The notes under the pieces: generated by a model | Databases searched by the model: none | What the model was told of the DNA's origin: nothing | What the model saw: the letters and a program-made list of their open reading frames with translations, nothing else | Assembly: GCA_036227345.1 (NCBI GenBank) | Contig: CP109468.1 | Location: 8,943,179 to 9,007,178, forward strand | Length of the DNA: 64,000 nt | Origin: Streptomyces sp. NBC_01463 | Lineage (GTDB): Bacteria; Actinomycetota; Actinomycetes; Streptomycetales; Streptomycetaceae | Direction of reading: 5' to 3' | Shown: positions 44,984-53,766 of the stretch, one piece after another | How the letters are laid out: each line of letters starts with the position of its first letter | How positions within the stretch are numbered: the stretch's first letter is position 1 | Translations under genes and position numbers: made by a program

Positions 44984-47326
44984 CGCACGCGCGGACCCTG
45001 CCGATCCGCCTCGCCCCGCAGCCAGGCGAGGCACTCGACTCCTGGTGGGAGGCGATCGCCCACAGACTGGGCACCACCACCGGCGACGTCCTGACCTCGA
45101 TGGGACTGCTGCCCTGCGGATCCTCCCGGCCGGTGGACTCGGGCATCCTGAGACGCCTGGTCACCCTCCTCGACGCGGACCAGGCAGCAGCCATCTCATG
45201 GTCGGCCGGCCCCACCCCGGCACAGGCACACGCCATGACCCTGGCCCGCTACGACCAACGAGCCCTCGTCGTCGACGCACAGCGGCGACGCGTCGAGGCG
45301 AGGCATGTCTGGGGGAGGGCCCGCGGGTCTCGCTACTGCCCGGCCTGCCTGGCCGCGACCGGCGGCAGATGGCGGCTGAACTGGAGACTCGGCTGGTCCT
45401 TCGCCTGCCTCGATCACCGCCTGCCCCTGCTGCAGCCGCATGCCCCGGCACTTCCCGACGACCACCCGGCACCCGCTCCCTCCGGGCCGCTGCCACAGCC
45501 CCTCGGAGAACGATGCGCCGCCGGCGCGCTGCGGCCAGCCGTTCGACGAGGTTCCCGCACTCACGCTCGCCGCGACCGGACCTGTGATCGCCGCCCAGAA
45601 GCTCATCGAGGAGGCCATCGCCTGCAATCGGGCCGGCTTCGGCGTCTACCAGGATCGTCCCCAGCCCAGCCTTGCGCTGTTCGGAGACCTCCGGGCACTG
45701 ACCTGCATCCTCCTTCGCCGCGTCCCCGATCCTGACCGGCTGGCGGGCTTCGCCCCGCCCGAGATCCTGGCGCTGCACCGGCAGCCCCTGCCCAAGAAGC
45801 GGCGGTCCTTCGACCCCGTCGAGGAAACCCGTCCGGGACGACTTGCCCCGCAACGGGCCGCAACTGCCGCCCTCGCAGTCAGCACGGCCCTGCACATCCT
45901 CGAGCACGGTGACATCCACGCGGCCGGAGCCGCTCTTCGACACCTGATCAGCGACGTCGACGGCACCATCCCGCTCAAGGTCGCACACCGATGGGCCCAC
46001 ACCAGCCCGGTTTTCGACGCGATCCATCTCGCGGCCCTCGCACCCCGCCTCAAGGGCACTGACCAGTTGCGTTACCGCACCGCGGACCGACGGCCGAGCA
46101 GGCCCGGACGCTCGGCGGCAACGCGGGCCACCGAGCGGGCCCGCAAGATTCCGACGCAGCTCTGGCCGGCCTGGTCCGCCCGGCTGAGTCCCCAGAACGG
46201 GGCCCTCTCGCGCACCATCCGCCCTGCCCTATCGTGCTACCTCCTGCTGATCGGGGGCACTGGGGACTTCCCCGCAGCGGCTCGTCTCCTTCATGCACCG
46301 GTGGAAGACAGGCTGGGATCTCACATGACGTTCCGGCTCACGAAGCGCGGCCACTTCAGGGACATCAGCCTCGGCCTGTCCGTGCTGGCGGACTACCTCG
46401 ACCAGGAAGGATCGCCGATCGACTACAACCGTCGCCGCACGGTCGACTACCGAAACCTGCTGCCGCTGGACACCTGGACGCAGCTCTGCCGGGACATCGG
46501 ATTCGAGGCTGGCGGAGTACGGCGCCACCAGTTCGCCCGAGCGCTGCTGTTCGAACGGCTCAGCGGGCTCCCCTGCACCCTCGCCCCGGCCGCCTACGCG
46601 CCCAGCACCACGGAACTGCGGACCATGCTGCGGACCTTCGAAACAGATCTCACCCCGACGCTGATAAGCCAACTCGAAGGACACGCAGCCGACTTCCTCA
46701 TCCAGCAGGGAATCCGCGACGAACCTCTCTCCTGGCAACCTCCGACTGACATCATCCGCGATCTTGAGCTGCCCGGGTGCGATCTGCGGGGCATCGACCC
46801 CGGCATGCTCCACCGCCTCATCAGGGACGAATGCCTGACAACAGCACAGGCCGCCCGTCGCCTGGGCGTCAGCCATGATGCTGTCCGATTCGTCCTGCAG
46901 GAGCAGCCGGCACCACCCGCAGAGGCGAAGAGCGCGAAGTGGGAGAGAGGAGCGACTGTTCGACGGGCTCGTGAAGCTCTCCCCAGAGACAAATTCGCAC
47001 GCTTCTACCTCGACGAATACCGCTCGCTCAAGTGGATCGCGGAGCACGTCGGCGTGAACGCCGAGGCGATCAAGGTCCTGGTCCGCGAATACGGCATGAA
47101 GCGCGACGGTGAAGCGACCCGCTGGCGCCAGATCGATCTCGACTGGCTCCGAGACCAACGCGCCGCTGGCCGCACCTGCCGCGCGCTCGCAGAGGAGACC
47201 GGCTTCTCGCTCGGAATGATCAGCTACCTGGGCCGCCGGCATGATCTGCCTGGTCGCCACCCCGGGGAAATCCGATCTCCCCCGAGAAGCACACCGGCAA
47301 TACGCCGTTATAGCAGGGCTGCATGA
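44980..47326 (+). pseudogene. tniQ: TniQ/TnsD-like target selector with a frame break
   Basis: GTG 44980 opens LPIRLAPQPGEALDSWWEAI, the TniQ N-terminal domain, with zinc motif YCPACLAATGGRW at about 118 and FACLDHRLPLL. Near 45430-45470 the correct frame changes; the continuation runs GRCHSPSENDAPPARCGQPF, then a 600-residue TnsD-like C-terminus with three helix-turn-helices (LTTAQAARRLGVSHDAVRFV; LKWIAEHVGVNAEAIKVL; CRALAEETGFSLGMISYLGR). The second Cys pair expected at the break is missing, so it is an indel, not merely a shift. TniQ chooses the insertion site. Confidence 0.88.
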
Positions 47327-47411
47327 CCTATCCCGGGCCAGTTCGGCGCCTACTACCGCTGTTACTCACCCGAATCGATGCCGCTGACCGACTTGGTGGA
47401 GGTTGCTGGAT

Positions 47412-47660
47412 CGAGATGGCAGGTGGGGGAGACTGCAGAGTGGGAAAAGACTGGCCGACCTCGATGAGCACCAGGTCCGCCGCTACCCCTCCTGGATCCG
47501 CTGGGGCACTCTCGCGAGGCTCGCCCACGCTTTTCTAGCTGTGGTTCGCGCCGGCGAACACGCTCACTTCCCCCGTCCGCACCGGTCGGGCTCATCCCGC
47601 GTCTTGCGACGAGATCCAGCGCCTGTTCATCACCCTCATCGATCCAGCCCAGATTTGCGT
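47412..47660 (+). mobile_element. IS701-type transposase C-terminal remnant
   Basis: LQSGKRLADLDEHQVRRYPS, then RWGTLARLAHAFLAVVRAGE is the IS701 C-terminal helix region. A frame change follows, after which DEIQRLFITLI is recognisable. It separates tniQ from the cargo-like genes. Confidence 0.75.
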
Positions 47661-47668
47661 GCGGAAGG

Positions 47669-48421
47669 CTACCAGGGCTTCGGGGTGGCATCCCTGATGC
47701 CGTGGTCCCGCAGCCAGTCGGTGAGGGAGGAGCCGAAGGAAGCGTGGGCCCCCTCGAGCGGGTGCTGCATATCCCCGGTCGGGAATCGGCCGATGATGTC
47801 CGTATAGAACGATGTGCGCGAGTTCGTCACCGAACCGCCGTAGACGGTTGCCGGGTCCAGGCCGCTGAGAAGCCTTCGAGTCTGCTCGTCCTGCCGGAAT
47901 CGCAGAACGTCCCATGCGAAGACGTACTTGCCCTGAACGCCTCTGGAGCGCAGGTATCCGTCGAGCATGAGCCAGTCCAGCGCGAAGTTGGTCATGGCCC
48001 CTTGAGCGCTCCACAGGTGCCGGTAGTAGGCCTCGGAAAGTTGGTCCTCGATCTGGATCCGCCATCTGCTCAAACGGTGCCAGCGCAACTCGTCGGGGAG
48101 GTTCGGTCGGTAGCCGTGCCCTTTGTCCCGCCGCCGCGTGAAGCACTCGTGACGGGAGAGGCCGGTCCACATGCAGATCACCAAAACTTCCTCGACGGAC
48201 ACCCGGTGTTCTGCGGCCAGGCGGTCTAGTTGGCCAACGGTCGTGCGGACGACCCGCCGGTTCGAGCCTCCGTCGCAGCCCAGGTTGACCCACGGCACAT
48301 CCAGTGCATTGGCTACGAGGGTCGGCCACGCATCCTGTGCCCGCCCCAGTTCCGCTCCACGGGTGTAGCTGCACCCGTTGGCGACGAGAAGGCGGACGGG
48401 CTGAGACGTCAGGGGAGTCAA
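47669..48421 (-). CDS. SGNH-hydrolase-like protein
   Basis: TTG 48421 overlaps the carbamoyltransferase stop (TTGA), giving 250 residues. It opens VRLLVANGCSYTRGAELGRA, the block I GxS-like motif of SGNH/GDSL-type proteins (here C-S-Y), followed by WVNLGCDGGSNRRVVRTTVG (block with G and N). No signal peptide, so cytoplasmic. A bacteriocin/phage-associated clade shares this form. Coupling to a carbamoyltransferase suggests a joint small-molecule or glycan modification pathway. Confidence 0.65.
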   Translation of the reverse strand: MTPLTSQPVRLLVANGCSYTRGAELGRAQDAWPTLVANALDVPWVNLGCDGGSNRRVVRTTVGQLDRLAAEHRVSVEEVLVICMWTGLSRHECFTRRRDKGHGYRPNLPDELRWHRLSRWRIQIEDQLSEAYYRHLWSAQGAMTNFALDWLMLDGYLRSRGVQGKYVFAWDVLRFRQDEQTRRLLSGLDPATVYGGSVTNSRTSFYTDIIGRFPTGDMQHPLEGAHASFGSSLTDWLRDHGIRDATPKPW

Positions 48422-49884
48422 TGGACGCTCACTCCTTCCCTGTCGCCGAAGGCTTTGGCTTCCTGCCAGGTATTCACCAGTGGCTCCCCACGGGAGTTCA
48501 GACTCGTGTTGAGGAGGACGGGGCAGCCTGACGCGTCCTCCCATTGCCGGAGCAGTTCGTACAGGACCGGATGCTCGCTCTGGGAGACGCTTTGGACCCG
48601 GCTGCTGCCGTCTACATGCACAACGGCGGGAAATTCCGCTGGTTCGCGGCACCGTGCGGTGAACTGCATGTACGGGGTGCTCGGCACAGGGACGTCGAAG
48701 TAGTCGTGGAGCAGCTCCTCGCGGATCATGGGCGCGAACGGCCGGAACTTCTCACGCCCCTTCACCCCGTTGACGCGGTCCTTCATGTCCGCCGACCGGG
48801 GGTCGGCGAGGAGAGACCGGTTGCCCAGCGCTCGCGGCCCGAATTCCGCGGCGCCGTTGGCGACGGCGGCCATGCCATCCGTCCTCAGACTTCTCACCAC
48901 CGCCGGGATGTCAAGGTCACGCTGGATAGGTGTTCCCAGGTATGGCCCGCTCCATCGCAACGGCTTCCGCAGATGGGCGGCGGCGGCTCCGAGGCTCGAA
49001 CCGGCATCCCCTGGGTTGGGGAAGATCCACAGGCGGGAGAAGCCGGCTTCGCGGGCGATGGCGGAGTTGGCGACGCAGTTCAGCGCCACACCGCCCATGA
49101 GGATCAGGTTGGGCGCACCGATTTCCTTGCGCGCCCAGGACGCGGCCTCGACGAGCACCCTCTCGGTTACTACTTGCATGCTGGCAGCGAGGTCCTCGGG
49201 GCGCGCGTCGGGTAGCCACCCTCCGATGCCCCGGTGGACGTTATACGTCAGCGAGTAACCCGGCGTGTCCAGGGATATCCACGTGTCGAGGATGTCATCG
49301 ACGTAGCGAGGCCGCCCATAAGCGGCCATGCCCATGAGGATGTACTCGTCCTCGTTGGGCTTGAAACCACATCGTCGAGTGAATGCGCTGTAGAGCAGCC
49401 CGAGACTATGCGGATAGCGGCGCCGATAGCGAAGTTGAAGGCCTGATTCCGGGGAGTAGGAGAAGACGGTGAAGCAATCGAACTCCCCTATGGCGTCGGC
49501 GACGATGACGGCCGCCGAGTCGAACCCGCTTGTGGCAATTCCGGCCCAGGCGTGCGCTTCGTGATGCCTCACGTAGGAGACGGGCGTCCTGTGTGGCAGG
49601 CCGATCGACCGCAGATACCGACTGGGTAGGTCGGAAGTCGACATCGCGTGATGCCATTGACCCGCCCGCATGTGTCGCAGCTTCTTAACCAACGGTCGTT
49701 CGTACCAGATGACCTCGTCCGGCGCGCCGAAACTTCTGGCTTCTCGGATCAGCTCGGGATGGAGTAAAGCATCGTTCTTTATCCGGGAATAGCGTTCTGA
49801 ATGCGCTGCGAAAACAAATTTCTCGTCCTGCACAACGGCCAGGGACGCGTCGTGGGAAAGCGCAGATACTCCCCAAGTGATCAC
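48418..49884 (-). CDS. NodU/TobZ-type carbamoyltransferase
   Basis: A 488-residue protein. The Kae1-like N-terminal domain has LSHDASLAVVQDEKFVFAAH and the metal-binding VSYVRHHEAHAWAGIATSGF. NLILMGGVALNCVANSAIAR is the nucleotide loop. The C-terminal domain carries EFGPRALGNRSLLADPRSAD and VLLNTSLNSRGEPLVNTWQE. The family transfers carbamoyl from carbamoyl phosphate via carbamoyl-AMP to sugar hydroxyls in Nod factors and antibiotics. Slightly shorter than typical (550-570). Forms a tight pair with the SGNH-like gene; divergent from the GH13 gene. Confidence 0.93.
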   Translation of the reverse strand: MITWGVSALSHDASLAVVQDEKFVFAAHSERYSRIKNDALLHPELIREARSFGAPDEVIWYERPLVKKLRHMRAGQWHHAMSTSDLPSRYLRSIGLPHRTPVSYVRHHEAHAWAGIATSGFDSAAVIVADAIGEFDCFTVFSYSPESGLQLRYRRRYPHSLGLLYSAFTRRCGFKPNEDEYILMGMAAYGRPRYVDDILDTWISLDTPGYSLTYNVHRGIGGWLPDARPEDLAASMQVVTERVLVEAASWARKEIGAPNLILMGGVALNCVANSAIAREAGFSRLWIFPNPGDAGSSLGAAAAHLRKPLRWSGPYLGTPIQRDLDIPAVVRSLRTDGMAAVANGAAEFGPRALGNRSLLADPRSADMKDRVNGVKGREKFRPFAPMIREELLHDYFDVPVPSTPYMQFTARCREPAEFPAVVHVDGSSRVQSVSQSEHPVLYELLRQWEDASGCPVLLNTSLNSRGEPLVNTWQEAKAFGDREGVSVH

Positions 49885-49979
49885 AGCATCGGCCGATTCA
49901 CTTGTACATGAACGGATCGGTGCGCCGCAGGCGCCATCGTTTGACCGTCCACGCCACTCGATGAAATAAGGAGCGCACA

Positions 49980-51800
49980 GTGCTGATCATGATCCCCCAG
50001 TCCCGGCCGGCCGAGTTCGCGTTCGAGTACAGCACGGATCCAGCAGCGGAACAAGACCGGCTGAAGTGCACGGTCTGGACCGGTCGGCCGGAAATGTCTA
50101 TGGTCCCGACCATGATTCCTGCCGCACACCAGTCGCCGTGTCCGCGATCGGAAGGCCCCGTTCCGGAAGTCGGGGCGCCGGAGAGTATCGCCGAGATCTC
50201 ACTCGCGAAGTCTGATGCGCGCCAGTATCACGCCTCACCGGATGACTGGCGCAAAGAGATCCTCTATTCCATTGTCGTGGACCGCTTCCAGACCGATACG
50301 CCAGCGACTGTTGAGGGAGATCCGGGCGATGGTCGTTCACGGCACGGGGGAAATCTCCGAGGGCTCTCAAAACGACTCGACTACATCCGCGATCTTGGTG
50401 GCACGGCGATTCATCTCACTCCAGTCGTACTCAACGGCCCCGGCTCATATCATGGATATGCGCCCCGATATTTCATGGCAGTGGATCCTCGGCTCGGCAC
50501 CATGGAGGATTTCCGGCAGCTTGTTTCCGGAGCCCACGACCGCGGCATCCGTGTCGTGCTCGACCTCGTACTGAACCACGCCGGTCCTGTGTTCGAGTAT
50601 GCCGACGGGAGTAACATCTGGAGGGGCAGGGGGGAGGCTGCAAGCATTCGTGACAACGAGATCTGGATCCGTCCGCTTGAACTTGCCTCGCCGCAACACT
50701 TCTCGCGGCACGGCGTCATTGACGATTGGAACGACACCGAGCAGGAGACTCTGGGGGATTTCCCACCGGACTATCGCAGACTCGCGACGGAGAACCCGGA
50801 TACGCAGCGAATCCTTCAGTCCATCGCGTGCTGGTGGATCCGGGAGTCCGATATCGACGGAATCCGTCTTGATGCGGTCCGACACATGGACCGCTCCTTC
50901 GTGGCGAGACTGTGTGACACCGTCAGGAATTATGCCGATCACCTGGGGAAGGACAACTTTCTGATCATCGGGGAGCACGCAAGCGACGACGACACGTTGA
51001 TTGCTTCATGCTTCGACTCCGGAATGGGCGCCGTCTATAACTACGGTGAATACCGACGCCAGAGTTGGGCCCTCCACGGCCAGGCACCCGCGAGAGAACT
51101 GGAGGAGAGCTTCGATATCGCGTCGAAGGCATTCAGCTGCGATCACGGATTCACGATCAGATTCATCGACAACCATGACGTCTACCGATTCCTCCGGGAC
51201 GCCGAGCCTGTGGGGCGCCTCCGGGTAGCCCTCGCCCATCTGATCCTCTCGATCGGCATTCCCATGCTCTATTACGGAACCGAGCAGGGATTCCGCCAAT
51301 CTACACAGCGGCTGGAACCTGAGCATCTTCAGGATCCTGCTGATCCGGGAAACAGAGAGGATATGTTTCCCGAGGGAAGGTTCACGTCGCCCAGCTCCTA
51401 TGGCGACAGGTTCGACAGATCCTCGCCGTTCTTTCGGTGGACCAGGCGGCTCATCGAGCTTCGCCGACGGCATACGGCGCTGCACCTCGGGGAAGAGAAG
51501 ATCCTGTTCTCGGAACTCGACCGACCAGGCATTTACGCCTTCGTGCGCCACCGCGATGGCGAACGTGTTCTGGTCGTGCTGAATACCAGCTCTCGCCCAC
51601 TCACCCGCGAGCTGCCCGTCCACGCGCTTTTCGAACCAGAGGCCCCCATCAGCCACAACCACCTTCCCTGGAACCCCTCCCTGCAGGACCTTCTCTACTT
51701 TCGCGCAGCGATCTCGGTACGCCGGGCGCCTGGTGGACAGCTTGTCGCGGATGTCACGCTCCCGGCGCTCGGAGTTGGCGTTTTTGGCCCCTCAGCGTGA
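49980..51800 (+). CDS. GH13 alpha-amylase-family glycosidase
   Basis: GTG 49980 has AAGGAG 7 bases upstream. 606 residues. Family regions: DLVLNHAGPVFEYADGSN (region I), DGIRLDAVRHM with the nucleophile near D298, FLIIGEHAS with the acid near E332, and RFIDNHDVYRF with the stabilising Asp near 400. An N-terminal extension of about 85 residues has no signal peptide, so it acts inside the cell, probably on an oligosaccharide or trehalose-type substrate. Base composition is visibly less GC-rich than tnsB/tnsC upstream. Confidence 0.92.
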   Translation: MLIMIPQSRPAEFAFEYSTDPAAEQDRLKCTVWTGRPEMSMVPTMIPAAHQSPCPRSEGPVPEVGAPESIAEISLAKSDARQYHASPDDWRKEILYSIVVDRFQTDTPATVEGDPGDGRSRHGGNLRGLSKRLDYIRDLGGTAIHLTPVVLNGPGSYHGYAPRYFMAVDPRLGTMEDFRQLVSGAHDRGIRVVLDLVLNHAGPVFEYADGSNIWRGRGEAASIRDNEIWIRPLELASPQHFSRHGVIDDWNDTEQETLGDFPPDYRRLATENPDTQRILQSIACWWIRESDIDGIRLDAVRHMDRSFVARLCDTVRNYADHLGKDNFLIIGEHASDDDTLIASCFDSGMGAVYNYGEYRRQSWALHGQAPARELEESFDIASKAFSCDHGFTIRFIDNHDVYRFLRDAEPVGRLRVALAHLILSIGIPMLYYGTEQGFRQSTQRLEPEHLQDPADPGNREDMFPEGRFTSPSSYGDRFDRSSPFFRWTRRLIELRRRHTALHLGEEKILFSELDRPGIYAFVRHRDGERVLVVLNTSSRPLTRELPVHALFEPEAPISHNHLPWNPSLQDLLYFRAAISVRRAPGGQLVADVTLPALGVGVFGPSA

Positions 51801-51939
51801 GGGCGAGGCACCCAAGGCGGAGGCTCGGACGACGCCTCCCTTGGGGGAGTGCAACTCGCGGCCGCAGATCCTCAGACAAACAGGCCGGCTGCCTCTCACG
51901 GCCGGCGCGGGGGCGGTACTGATTCGGCAGGCTGGTGAG

Positions 51940-52093
51940 CGCCGCTCACATTCGCAGCGGGCCGCGAGCTCGCCGAGTAGACCGGCTTCTCGCTAGGAAT
52001 GATCAGCTACCTGGGCCGACGGCACGACCTGCCCGGCCGCCGCCCGGGGAGAACCGATCGCACTTTGAGATTGAGACCAGCAATACCCCGTCA
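51940..52093 (+). pseudogene. Second, degenerate copy of the tniQ 3' end
   Basis: In frame it reads GRELAE, stop (TAG), then TGFSLGMISYLGRRHDLPGR, nearly the same as tniQ positions 47199-47266, and nucleotide similarity continues past the coding end (AATACCCCGTCATAACGGGG versus AATACGCCGTTATAGCAGGG). About 50 codons survive. Together with tniQ itself it brackets the SGNH/carbamoyltransferase/GH13 block. Confidence 0.85.
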
Positions 52094-52171
52094 TAACGGG
52101 GATGCATAGTCTATCCTGAACAGGTCACCTCGGTATCTCCCACCACCGAGGCGGCCTCGCAAGGAGGCGCG

Positions 52172-52708
52172 ATGATCCAGATCACCCTCGGCAAGAAGAA
52201 GAACGTCGACCCGAACAGCGACCCCCTCCAGCGCTCACAGATCGGCTGGAGCGATGGGCTGTCCGACCAGCAGCTCCACGACATCGCCCGCGGCGTCTGG
52301 GTCATGCCCGGATCACGCGTCGAACGAGAGCGGTTCGCGGTCGTCAACGGCGGCGGGATCATCCGCCAGGCCATGGAGATTGAGCGGATCGTCGACGTTC
52401 CTGGCGGGCGACGGGCCTTCGAAGGCCGCATCCTCGGCCCCGGGCACCCCGTCCACGACCACTACGTCGGCAAGCCCGCCCCGAATGGCACCCAGCAGAA
52501 CCCCATCACCTACTTCGACTCCCCCCTCGGCAACCGCGAATGCAACTGCGGATGCGGCAAACCCATCAGCCGCGGCGACTTCCTCCCCGGCCACGACCAG
52601 CGAGCCATCCACGAGAGAATCGCCCGCATCGGAACCGTGAAGGACTTCATCACCTGGTTCGACCAGACCTGGAAGCCCGACGAAGCCCAGCAAGGCGAAG
52701 CCGCGTGA
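52172..52708 (+). CDS. Hypothetical protein with CxCxC motif
   Basis: ATG 52172 with AAGGAGG 4 bases upstream. 178 residues: SDQQLHDIARGVWVMPGSRV, then RRAFEGRILGPGHPVHDHYV. The C-terminal module has RECNCGCGKPISRGDFLPGH, DQRAIHERI and a Trp-rich end. The Cys cluster plus GHDQ could be a metal site. The module recurs at the C-terminus of other actinobacterial proteins as I recall it. Its stop overlaps the next gene by GTGA. Unknown function. Confidence 0.75.
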   Translation: MIQITLGKKKNVDPNSDPLQRSQIGWSDGLSDQQLHDIARGVWVMPGSRVERERFAVVNGGGIIRQAMEIERIVDVPGGRRAFEGRILGPGHPVHDHYVGKPAPNGTQQNPITYFDSPLGNRECNCGCGKPISRGDFLPGHDQRAIHERIARIGTVKDFITWFDQTWKPDEAQQGEAA

Positions 52709-53487
52709 GGAAATGCCACCGAACTGAGACCGAAACCGCGGGACATCTGATGAGACAGCAGCACAAGCAGCAGGTCACCGCGGTCCGGAATGACACCGGC
52801 GGCGCGAACCTACACGAGTACCGGGTTGCCGGCCCCGGCCCGGCGGTACGCCGGGTCACGGTGCCCGTGGGCGCGGCCGTCGCCCGGCTGCGCTGCACGA
52901 TCGCCGACGCGTTCGCGCTGAAGGTGCGCTGTGCCAGCCGGCGCAGCACCACTGACCAGGCTCTGGCCGCAGCGCGGCAAGGGCCGCATGTGCTGGTGTG
53001 CGACGATGCCGAGCGCCTGTTCCTGCCTGTCCTGGACTACCTGTGCCGTCTGGCCGCCGATTGTGGCGTGCCCGCTGCTCGTGTCCCTCGTGTCCCTCGC
53101 GTTCTGGCCGGTACTGGAACTGGTACTGGAACTGGAGCTGGTACGGGAGCCGGTACTGGTACTGGTACGGGAGCCGTGCCGGATGCGGCCCTGGCCGTGC
53201 GGCGGGTGCCGGGACTGGTCTTCCGTATCCGGGCTCGCCGGTGCATCCGGCTGTCGGCCTCTGTTCAGGCGCTGTGTGCACGGTCTGCCTTTCACGCGTT
53301 GTGGGCGAGGGTGGCATCACTGCAGAGCGTCCGGGCCGGCGGGTGCTGTGCCCGGGGGAACTTGGCGCTCCTTCGCCGAGAGCACCGTGTACATCATTGG
53401 TTCCGTCCTGACGGATCCCTTCGCGTACACCGGCAGTGCCGGTGCTTCCTGTTGGAGGTGGCATCCCGTTGCCTCGGGCGCGCTTGA
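52706..53487 (+). CDS. Degenerate AAA/TniB-like ATPase with repeat expansion
   Basis: GTG 52706 overlaps the preceding stop; ATG 52751 is an alternative. TTDQALAAARQGPHVLVCDD (Walker B-like CDDA), then RLFLPVLDYLCRLAADCG, and later AVRRVPGLVFRIRARRCIRL and GGCCARGNLALL match the order of blocks in TniB/AAA_22 proteins. No Walker A is seen. At the loop where relatives have LLAGTGT, a microsatellite encodes repeated Gly-Thr/Gly-Ala. Probably inactive or rapidly evolving; assignment is tentative. Confidence 0.45.
53109..53175 (+). repeat. 6-bp microsatellite encoding Gly-Thr/Gly-Ala repeats
   Basis: About eleven consecutive hexamers of the form GGTACT, GGAACT, GGAGCT, GGTACG or GGAGCC. In frame this is GTGTGTGTGAGTGAGTGTG. 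The period keeps the frame, so copy number can vary without breaking the protein. Confidence 0.92.
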
Positions 53488-53705
53488 GCGATTACTCTCC
53501 CGCGGCCCGGAACCGGGGGGTGTGGAGCCACCGGGGGTCCGGAGGCGATGGCGACGCCGGCGGAGGACTTGGCCGGGTCGTGGATGCCGATGCCCTCCCG
53601 GGCTCCGGGGGACGCTGCCACCAGTGGTGGCCGGTACGCGCCACCCCCAGGCCGACTCGCGGTACGGGCGGGGATGCCGGGCCACAACCGTCATTTACGT
53701 CATCC

Positions 53706-53723
53706 GTACGCGTTCAGTACGCG
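53706..53723 (+). promoter_or_regulatory. Direct repeat GTACGCG upstream of tap
   Basis: GTACGCG at 53706-53712 and 53717-53723, spaced one helical turn (11 bp), 43 bases before the tap start. A candidate operator for the Tap helix-turn-helix or another regulator. The 53488-53766 gap holds nothing else recognisable. Confidence 0.35.
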
Positions 53724-53766
53724 AAAGGTGCGCTTCAGGCTAGGGTTGGGGGACTGGAGGTGCTGC

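Noticed and set aside
49881-50129. Small reverse frame between the carbamoyltransferase and GH13 genes
   Set aside because: It lies mostly inside the GH13 5' coding region and lacks a start signal; its product looks like shadow sequence.
53109-53175. Possible CRISPR array
   Set aside because: Repeats are contiguous hexamers with no spacers; this is a microsatellite. No CRISPR array or cas gene was seen anywhere in the window.
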